In this document: one piece after another, positions 7,517-12,098 of the stretch
How positions within the stretch are numbered: position 1 is the stretch's first letter
How the letters are laid out: the number at the start of each line of letters is the position of its first letter
NCBI GenBank assembly: GCA_050290865.1
Contig: JBNKIW010000062.1
Span: 1 to 12,098, forward strand
From: JARRLC01 sp050290865
Lineage (GTDB): Bacteria > Pseudomonadota > Alphaproteobacteria > Rhizobiales > Rhodomicrobiaceae
Reading direction: 5' to 3'
Length of the DNA stretch: 12,098 nt
The notes under the pieces: model-generated
What the model was told of the DNA's origin: nothing
What the model saw: only the letters and a program-made list of their open reading frames with translations
Database searches by the model: none
Translations under genes and position numbers: made by a program

Positions 7517-8410
7517 TCCGCTGTACCCCTTCCCTGCCAACCCCGGCCCGCATAGCCATCGCGCAGGCAGCGCCACGATCGCCAGGCCCGCGACGATGAG
7601 CGCCATGCCGGCCAGACGTTGCGCCGGGAAGCGCTCGCCGAGCAGGATGATGGCCGCCAGCGTCCCGAACACCGGGACGAGCAGCGCGTAGGGCGCCACC
7701 GTGGAAACCGGATACAGCTTGATCAGGTGACCCCAGATACCGAACCCGGTGAGCGTCGAGCCGATGACGATGTAGGCGAGCGAGCCAATGCCAGCCCAAC
7801 TCACCGAGGTCAGCGCCGCGACGATCGTGTGCGGCCCCTCGATAAGGAGAGACAGGACGAGCAACGGCAGTGGCGGCACCAGACTGAGCCAGACCACCGC
7901 CGCGAGCATATTGGCGGCGCCGGAGGACCGGAGCAGCACGTTGCCTACGGCCCAGGATATCGCAGCGGCAAGGGTCAGCATCAGGCCGGCGAGCGTGAAT
8001 CCATCCGTGCCCGCGGTCGCGCCGATGAGGAGCAGCCCGCTCAAAGCCGCTCCGCTGCCCGCCAGCTGCCGGGCATCCGGGCGCTCTCCCAGCAACACGG
8101 CCGCCATGAGAATGGTCAGGAATACCTGGAATTGCAGCGTGATCGAGGCCAATCCCGCCGGCATCCCTACGGCCATAGCGGTGAACAGCAAACCAAACTG
8201 CCCGGCGAACCAGGCGAGCCCGATGAATACGAGCCGCCGCCAGGACCAGCGCGGCCTGGGCAGGAAGAAGGCGGCGAGTGCCACCAGCATGAAGCGCGCG
8301 GCCACCATCAACAGCGGCGGGAAATCCCGCAGTCCCCAGTGAATGACCACGAAATTGACGCCCCATATGGCGGCAACAAACACCGCGAGCCCGATGTGAG
8401 CTGGCTTCAC
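7502..8410 (-). CDS. eamA: EamA-type amino-acid metabolite exporter
   Basis: This 302-aa inner-membrane protein of the drug/metabolite transporter superfamily has two EamA repeats of five helices each (about 5-135 and 148-285). It resembles E. coli EamA (YdeD), the O-acetylserine/cysteine exporter, segment by segment: AIWGVNFVVIHWGLRDFPPL near the N-terminus, GMPAGLASITLQFQ in helix 4, LTLAAAISWAVGN in helix 6, and GFGIWGHLIKLYPVSTVAPY in helix 8-9. The likely role is efflux of cysteine-pathway intermediates or similar small amino compounds; the exact substrate is inferred from similarity only. The GTG start at 8410 has an ideal AGGAGG six bases upstream. It follows the DUF1127 gene by 66 bases on the same strand. 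The two face a MocR regulator, which probably controls them. Confidence 0.88.
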   Translation of the reverse strand: MKPAHIGLAVFVAAIWGVNFVVIHWGLRDFPPLLMVAARFMLVALAAFFLPRPRWSWRRLVFIGLAWFAGQFGLLFTAMAVGMPAGLASITLQFQVFLTILMAAVLLGERPDARQLAGSGAALSGLLLIGATAGTDGFTLAGLMLTLAAAISWAVGNVLLRSSGAANMLAAVVWLSLVPPLPLLVLSLLIEGPHTIVAALTSVSWAGIGSLAYIVIGSTLTGFGIWGHLIKLYPVSTVAPYALLVPVFGTLAAIILLGERFPAQRLAGMALIVAGLAIVALPARWLCGPGLAGKGYSGTHAS

Positions 8411-8476
8411 GCGATACCTCCTGATGTTGAATCCGGCGCGCCATAAAGTGAAGCCCGCCGCTGTCCGTCGGCCACT

Positions 8477-8686
8477 TCACGGCTGCCAGCGTTTGGCCGC
8501 TTCGCGCGCGGCGTCGCAGCGGCTGATGCCGAGGTCCTTCAGCATGTGATCATCTGCTGCGAGCAGGACCCGCCGCTGGCGCCACCGCTCAAGGCCTTCT
8601 TCCAGGCTGCGCCAGACATGCCCCCATCCCAGGACTCTTCGTGAGGGGAGCGGGAGCACTTGGGCGCTTTTCAGCAATGATGGCAT
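8477..8686 (-). CDS. DUF1127 small protein
   Basis: This is a 69-aa basic protein. Residues about 24-69 match DUF1127: VWRSLEEGLERWRQRRVLLAADDHMLKDLGISRCDAAREAAKRW. This is an amphipathic helix followed by the L-x-D-L-G-I-S-R-x-(D/E) motif typical of YjiS-like proteins in alpha- and gammaproteobacteria. Some Arg-rich relatives bind RNA or affect phosphate and carbon metabolism; the function here is unknown. The frame stays open far upstream, to 9232, but the longer version runs antisense through the MocR gene. The ATG at 8686, with AAGGCGG upstream, gives the usual family size. It is divergent from the MocR gene and precedes eamA. The same MocR-DUF1127 adjacency is seen in E. coli yjiR-yjiS. 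Confidence 0.82.
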   Translation of the reverse strand: MPSLLKSAQVLPLPSRRVLGWGHVWRSLEEGLERWRQRRVLLAADDHMLKDLGISRCDAAREAAKRWQP

Positions 8687-8737
8687 TTGATAGCCCGCCT
8701 TACTTCTTGCAGCGCCATACTCACGCATTTTTGGTCG

Positions 8738-8786
8738 CCCTGGCAGGGACACTGCCCCTATAATGCGGCGGATTGTACCGTTACAA
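8738..8786. promoter_or_regulatory. Shared divergent control region: TATAAT box with flanking dyads
   Basis: A perfect TATAAT lies at 8759-8764, suited to the MocR gene, with no good -35 box at normal spacing. Left of it is the perfect dyad CCCTG-G-CAGGG (8738-8748), which overlaps GGCAG-GGACA-CTGCC (8742-8756). Right of it is TTGTA-CCGT-TACAA (8773-8786). On the opposite strand TTGTAA and TATAGG are spaced 18 bases apart, a possible promoter for DUF1127-eamA. Overlapping divergent promoters with dyads are the usual setting for a self-regulating MocR protein. The assignment to that protein is inference. Confidence 0.5.
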
Positions 8787-8798
8787 AGAGCAGTACAG

Positions 8799-10193
8799 AT
8801 GCTGAAAATCGACATTGCGCCCGGCGCTACCATCGTGGAACAGGTCGTCGGCGGCATTGCCGGGCTGATCGACACTCGCCAATTACCGGCCGGACGCAAG
8901 CTGCCGCCGATCCGTGAATTCGCCGCGACGAACGGCATTTCAAAATCAACCGTCGTCGAAGCCTTCGACCGGCTCGTCGCGCAAGGGCTGCTGATCTCGC
9001 GTCCAAAGGTGGGTTTCTTCGTCGCCGGACGGCGCCCCAGCCTCGATCTCACCGCAGGAGCGCCGCCCGCGGAACGCGATATCGACCCGATGTGGGCGCT
9101 GCGGAACGCACTGCTTCCCGGTCCGGAACTGTTGCGGCCGGGATGCGGCTGGCTGCCGGAAGACTGGCTGAACGGCGCGGGACTGCGGCGGGCGCTTCGC
9201 GCCATTGCACGATCGCCGCACGCCAGGCTCACGGATTACGGCCAGCCGCTCGGCTACGCGCCGCTGCGCGCGCAGCTTCAACTGGTGCTCGCCGCTCGCG
9301 GTATCGATGCACCAGCCAACCGCATCCTCCTCACCGACAGCGCCATGCAGGCCATCGACCTCGTGGGGCGGCTGCTGGTCCAGCCAGGGGATAAGATTTT
9401 TGTCGATGATCCCGGCTATTACAACTTCCTCGCCAACCTGCGTGTCCATCGCGCTCAGGTCATCGGTGTGCCGTTCCGCAAGGACGGGCCAGACCTCGAG
9501 ATGTTCGCCTCCCTCGCGGCGCAGCACCGGCCGGTGCTCTACATCACCAATTCGACGCTGCATAACCCGACCGGCGCCACACTCGCGCCCGCCGTCGCGC
9601 ACCGCCTGCTGAAAATTGCCGAGGCGCACGACATCGCCATCCTTGAGGACGACATCTACGCCGATTTCGAGGAGCACTCCGCTCCCCGGCTGGCGGCCAT
9701 GGATCAGCTCAACAGGGTAATTTGCGTAGGCAGCTTCTCGAAGACTCTTTCGGCGGCCTGTCGCTGCGGCTGGATTGCCGCCCGCCGGGATTGGATCGAT
9801 GGGCTGGCGGATCTGCGCATGGCCACGATTTTCTCCAATAACGAGCTTTCCGCGCAGCTTTTGCACCAACTGCTCACCGATGGCAGCTACCGCAAGCATG
9901 TCGACAACATGCGGACACGGCTGCGCGCGGCTTCCGTGCGGGTGCGCGGGCAACTGGAGGCGTGTGGCCTGTCGTTGTGGACCGAGCCGCGGGGCGGCAT
10001 GTTCCTTTGGGCCAAGCTGCCGGAGGGGCGCGACTCAGCCGAAATCGCCCGGCAAGCACTTGCCAGCGGTATCGCCCTGGTGCCAGGAAACGTGTTCAGC
10101 GTATCGCGCTCGGCGGCGCGTTTCCTGCGCTTCAACGCTGCCCAGTCGGACAACAAACGGATTTACGATTTTCTCAAAGATGCGCTGGCCTGA
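8799..10193 (+). CDS. MocR-type transcription regulator (GntR helix-turn-helix fused to aminotransferase domain)
   Basis: This 464-aa fusion has an N-terminal GntR winged helix (about 1-77: LPAGRKLPPIREFAATNGISKSTVVEAFDRLVAQGLL). It is joined by a linker to a fold-type I aminotransferase-like domain (about 110-464). PLP-binding residues are present: Lys315 in GSFSKTLSAACRCGW, Asn256 in HNPTG, Asp284 and Tyr287 in LEDDIYADF, and the late Arg in FLRFNAAQ. Such proteins bind PLP and an amino compound and act as activators or repressors, not as true transaminases. The HNPTG rather than QFPTG form suggests a subgroup other than GabR/PdxR. An ATG at 8763 is in frame but overlaps the TATAAT box, so I chose the ATG at 8799; its ribosome site is weak. 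Divergent DUF1127-eamA are the probable targets. Confidence 0.9.
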   Translation: MLKIDIAPGATIVEQVVGGIAGLIDTRQLPAGRKLPPIREFAATNGISKSTVVEAFDRLVAQGLLISRPKVGFFVAGRRPSLDLTAGAPPAERDIDPMWALRNALLPGPELLRPGCGWLPEDWLNGAGLRRALRAIARSPHARLTDYGQPLGYAPLRAQLQLVLAARGIDAPANRILLTDSAMQAIDLVGRLLVQPGDKIFVDDPGYYNFLANLRVHRAQVIGVPFRKDGPDLEMFASLAAQHRPVLYITNSTLHNPTGATLAPAVAHRLLKIAEAHDIAILEDDIYADFEEHSAPRLAAMDQLNRVICVGSFSKTLSAACRCGWIAARRDWIDGLADLRMATIFSNNELSAQLLHQLLTDGSYRKHVDNMRTRLRAASVRVRGQLEACGLSLWTEPRGGMFLWAKLPEGRDSAEIARQALASGIALVPGNVFSVSRSAARFLRFNAAQSDNKRIYDFLKDALA

Positions 10194-10300
10194 CGTCCCG
10201 CCAGCATCTTCGCCGCAGATTTCCCGCATTGATGGGCGTTGGGGGCTGCCAGGCAAAACCAGGACCGCGCACCAACAGCTGCGTGCAAGGATCGCTGCCC

Positions 10301-10564
10301 TCAGCTGACCTGCGCCTTCTTCTCGAAGCGGTCGATGCGCACCAGTGCGCAAGGCCCCACCGGCTCGGTCGAGCTTGCCACATCCCGCCACAGTGAACGA
10401 ATGGATGCAGCCGAACGCCTCGCCGCCGCGATGACCTTCGGCCTACTCGCGCCCTTCGCCTGTCGGATGACCAGAAGCCAGAAGAAGAACGAGGTCGTTA
10501 CAACACGTGACGCCAAAGGGAACCACGTCGGCAGTACGCGGGTCAGATCGTGGAGCAGCCCCAT
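10301..10564 (-). CDS. Doubtful small membrane protein
   Basis: This 87-aa frame has a start like a small membrane protein. About residues 11-34 (LPTWFPLASRVVTTSFFFWLLVIR) would form one transmembrane segment. A basic cytoplasmic tail with RRSAASIRSLWRDV follows, ending in LVRIDRFEKKAQVS. Its third codon positions are GC-rich (about 67 of 87 by my count), as expected for coding DNA here. Against it, there is no ribosome site before the ATG, a TGA lies just upstream in frame, and I recognise no family. It may be real, a C-terminal remnant of a longer decayed gene, or a chance frame. Confidence 0.3.
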   Translation of the reverse strand: MGLLHDLTRVLPTWFPLASRVVTTSFFFWLLVIRQAKGASRPKVIAAARRSAASIRSLWRDVASSTEPVGPCALVRIDRFEKKAQVS

Positions 10565-10586
10565 CCTGGGATCACAGCTTGCCAGC

Positions 10587-10594
10587 GGGGGGGG
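10587..10594 (+). repeat. Run of eight G
   Basis: An uninterrupted G tract lies 133 bases before the chosen GNAT start. In other bacteria such tracts can slip and vary expression. Here it lies outside any confident coding region, so a role is speculative, and a sequencing length error is also possible. Confidence 0.9.
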
Positions 10595-10726
10595 TCACTT
10601 CCGCCTCATTGCAATGATCGCATCAGGGACGGGCGGCATGACGGCCGTCAGAAATACCGCACAATCAGCCAGCAAACTGCACCATTGCTGTCAGCCCCCA
10701 TGACCGTTCACACTCGGGACGCGACA

Positions 10727-11770
10727 ATGCCAGCCATCCAGATCTGCCCATTTGATCCTGCCTCTGCCAGCCCCGAGCGCTGGGAGTTGTTTCACGCCTG
10801 CCGACGCGCAATCGACGAAGAACTTGCTCCAGGCGATCCGGTGTTGAGCAATGAGGAAACTCAAATCGAGATGTTGCGCCCGGATCCGCTTCGGGACGTC
10901 CGGCGTTGGGTGGCGGTAATAGGGGAGGAAATCATCGGCTTCGCCCGCGCCTCCCTTCGCTGCCCGGAAACACCAAATGCGGCCGAACATGCGCCGCATC
11001 TGCACGCAGGCGGTGCCGTACGCGCCGAAGCACGCCGCCTGGGCGCGGGCACGTTACTGCTGCGGGAGGTGCTCGGGCTGATGCACGAACTGGACAAGAC
11101 GGTGCTCACGGTGCACACCCACACCGCGCCGGGACACGCGTTCCCGACGCACGCTGGCGCGGTTGCAAAGCACTCGGCGATGGAAAGCCGCGCGGTCCTC
11201 GCGCGGATCGACTGCCCCCGTCTGCGCGTATGGGAAGAGGCGGCTGCGGGCAGCGGCTTGACTTGGGAACTCCACAATGCCCGCGTGCCTCGCGAGGTGT
11301 TGCTGGCGCTGCTCCCCGTATTCGATGAGCTCCTAACCGATGTGCCGCTCGGTGCGCTCGACATTCCGCCCCCTCGCTCTGAAATCAGCGCCTACGACCA
11401 ATGGTATGAGACGCTGGCCAGGACCGGGGGAGCGCATCACATGGTGCTGCTCCGGGCTCCTGGCGGTGCGGTGGCTGGTCTCAGCGACGCGATATGGGAC
11501 AGCCGTTCCCCCGAATTCGTCTGGCAAGCGTTTACGGGTGTTGCACGGCCTTGGCGGGGGCGCGGTCTGGGGCGGGCCCTTAAGGCAGCTCTACTGCGCC
11601 ATATCCATGCCCGCCATCCGGAGGCGAGGGTGATGACCACGTGCAACGCCGAGGAAAACGCTCCAATCCTGTCGATCAATGCCCGGGTTGGTTTTGCCGC
11701 GCACCGGCGGCTTGTAGATTACCAGATCACGCGGACGGCTCTCGATGCCTGGCACGCGGTACCGGCGTAA
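10727..11770 (+). CDS. Tandem GNAT-family N-acetyltransferase
   Basis: This 347-aa cytoplasmic protein has two GNAT folds in tandem, as in mycothiol-synthase-like and related double-GNAT enzymes. The C-terminal domain (about 210-347) has a classic acetyl-CoA motif A, VARPWRGRGLGRALK (Arg277-Gly282), followed by the strand VMTTCNAEENAPILSINARVGF. The N-terminal domain (about 1-195) keeps the overall pattern but with a weaker motif A, EARRLGAGTLLLREV (about 101-115), so it may be non-catalytic. The acceptor substrate is unknown. The frame is open upstream to 10550 and has an ATG at 10700. The ATG at 10727 begins MPAIQICPFDPASASPERW, the typical family N-terminus, so I chose it; the ribosome site is weak (GGGA about nine bases upstream). 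No neighbour gives a functional link. Confidence 0.85.
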   Translation: MPAIQICPFDPASASPERWELFHACRRAIDEELAPGDPVLSNEETQIEMLRPDPLRDVRRWVAVIGEEIIGFARASLRCPETPNAAEHAPHLHAGGAVRAEARRLGAGTLLLREVLGLMHELDKTVLTVHTHTAPGHAFPTHAGAVAKHSAMESRAVLARIDCPRLRVWEEAAAGSGLTWELHNARVPREVLLALLPVFDELLTDVPLGALDIPPPRSEISAYDQWYETLARTGGAHHMVLLRAPGGAVAGLSDAIWDSRSPEFVWQAFTGVARPWRGRGLGRALKAALLRHIHARHPEARVMTTCNAEENAPILSINARVGFAAHRRLVDYQITRTALDAWHAVPA

Positions 11771-11941
11771 CGATTGAGGTGGCGTGCTGCACCCGGTTTC
11801 CGGGCCCGTCGGAGCTCGTGCGCGGCGGCCCACGAAGGTGCTGGCGGCTGTTTGGACCGCAAAAAGCTGTACAGCGAAGGGTTCCTGCCGGGACAGGAGG
11901 GTTGCAGGTGGCCGCCCATCAGAGTTCGCACGACCGACGGC

Positions 11942-12000
11942 GGCTAATGGGAGAGGATCAGCTGTCGGTGAAGCGGTAGACGAGCGGCGGTTATTGGAGC
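11942..12000 (+). repeat. Possible divergent copy 4 of the intergenic repeat
   Basis: GGCT, then GATCAGCTGTCGG (11956-11968), then GTTATTGGAGC (11990-12000) follow the same order as GGCT, GATCAACTGCCGC and GTTTTTGGAGC of copy 1, with about three bases fewer between the cores. The encoded peptide GEDQLS echoes IEDQLP and IGDQLP of the other copies. It is in the same orientation and again intergenic. The similarity is judged by eye and is moderate. Confidence 0.35.
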
Positions 12001-12075
12001 GGTGCTTCGGATTGCCAACGTTGTACTAAGCCGCTCGCGCCGCAGGGAGCCCGTGGCGCGCGCGGCATCCTATCT

Positions 12076-12089
12076 GTCACACTTGTGAC
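12076..12089. promoter_or_regulatory. Perfect 14-base dyad near right edge
   Basis: GTCACA-CT-TGTGAC is a perfect inverted repeat with 6-base arms and a 2-base centre. It could be an operator for a gene starting just beyond the window. The order (TCACA before TGTGA) is opposite to a CRP site. No T-run follows, so a terminator is unlikely. Confidence 0.35.
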
Positions 12090-12098
12090 TGTTGTTAG

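Larger units (their letters stand above)
10194..10726. other. 533-base gap with no confident gene
   Basis: This lies between the MocR stop and the GNAT start. No terminator with a T-run is visible after the MocR stop. It contains one doubtful leftward 87-aa frame (10301-10564), described separately, and an unbroken run of eight G at 10587-10594. A reading frame joined to the GNAT gene stays open from 10550, but its first 59 residues look non-coding. Confidence 0.6.
11771..12098. other. Intergenic right end, no gene seen
   Basis: I find no convincing gene on either strand of these 328 bases. It holds a possible fourth copy of the intergenic repeat (11942-12000) and a perfect dyad near the window edge (12076-12089), both listed separately. 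It may carry the control region of a gene beyond the edge. Confidence 0.6.

Noticed and set aside
7619..8446. A 275-aa frame on the plus strand opposite eamA
   Set aside because: Its composition (very rich in Arg, Glu, Gln, Pro, His) is that of an antisense shadow. The opposite strand encodes a clear ten-helix transporter with an ideal ribosome site.
8448..8480. GTGAAG and CTTCAC inverted arms between the DUF1127 gene and eamA
   Set aside because: Only six bases with a 21-base loop and no T-run; such pairs are expected by chance.
8477..9232. A 251-aa version of the DUF1127 protein starting at 9232
   Set aside because: The first 182 residues run antisense through the MocR coding region and its promoter. 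Only the last 69 residues match the DUF1127 family size and motif.
8946..9953. A 335-aa minus-strand frame opposite the MocR gene
   Set aside because: It is a shadow of a gene with a full set of PLP-binding residues and has no domain of its own.
10550..10726. An N-terminal extension of the GNAT protein
   Set aside because: The extra 59 residues cross the G8 tract, look non-coding, and precede a start that matches the usual GNAT N-terminus.
1..12098. CRISPR array, tRNA, rRNA, IS element, phage or defence gene cluster
   Set aside because: I looked for regular spaced repeats, cloverleaf-like segments, transposase motifs and terminal inverted repeats and saw none. The genes are ordinary housekeeping or accessory families.

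Overview
The window is GC-rich, densely coding DNA that looks like an ordinary chromosomal segment of a free-living Pseudomonadota. An alphaproteobacterium, possibly a sphingomonad-like one, is the best guess. This rests on the gene families present (a DUF3857/transglutaminase protein, a SWIM zinc-finger protein, a DUF1127 protein next to a MocR regulator, an EamA exporter) and on codon use; no rRNA or marker gene confirms it. I see no IS element, prophage, CRISPR array, tRNA or rRNA.

Layout, left to right. (1) Positions 1-99, minus strand: the first 33 codons of an alpha/beta hydrolase cut by the window edge. (2) 396-3845, minus strand: three closely spaced genes, read right to left. They are a YedJ-type HD-domain protein, a DUF218/YdcF-type protein, and a secreted DUF3857-transglutaminase protein with an intact Cys-His-Asp triad. 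(3) 4037-6150, plus strand, divergent from (2): a 139-aa protein of unknown function overlapping by 4 bases a SWIM zinc-finger protein with a long helical repeat-like region. (4) 6394-7215, minus: a glutathione S-transferase family protein. (5) 7502-10193: a divergent regulator/effector module. A MocR-type regulator (GntR winged helix fused to a fold-type I aminotransferase domain) faces a DUF1127 small protein followed by an EamA-type amino-acid exporter. Their shared 112-base control region holds a TATAAT box and two short perfect dyads. (6) 10727-11770, plus: a tandem-GNAT acetyltransferase, preceded by about 530 bases holding at most one doubtful 87-aa membrane ORF.

The MocR/DUF1127/EamA group is the clearest functional unit: a PLP- or amino-compound-sensing regulator probably controls an exporter of cysteine-pathway or related metabolites. 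The other groups are linked only by position.

The most unusual signal is a short dispersed intergenic repeat. Two copies (about 251-313 and 6284-6346) align without gaps over 63 positions. Both keep the cores GATCAACTGCCGC and TTTTGGAGCAC at the same spacing, and all seven differences in the first 36 positions are transitions. Two more degenerate candidates lie in other intergenic gaps (about 7385-7445 and 11942-12000), all in the same orientation.
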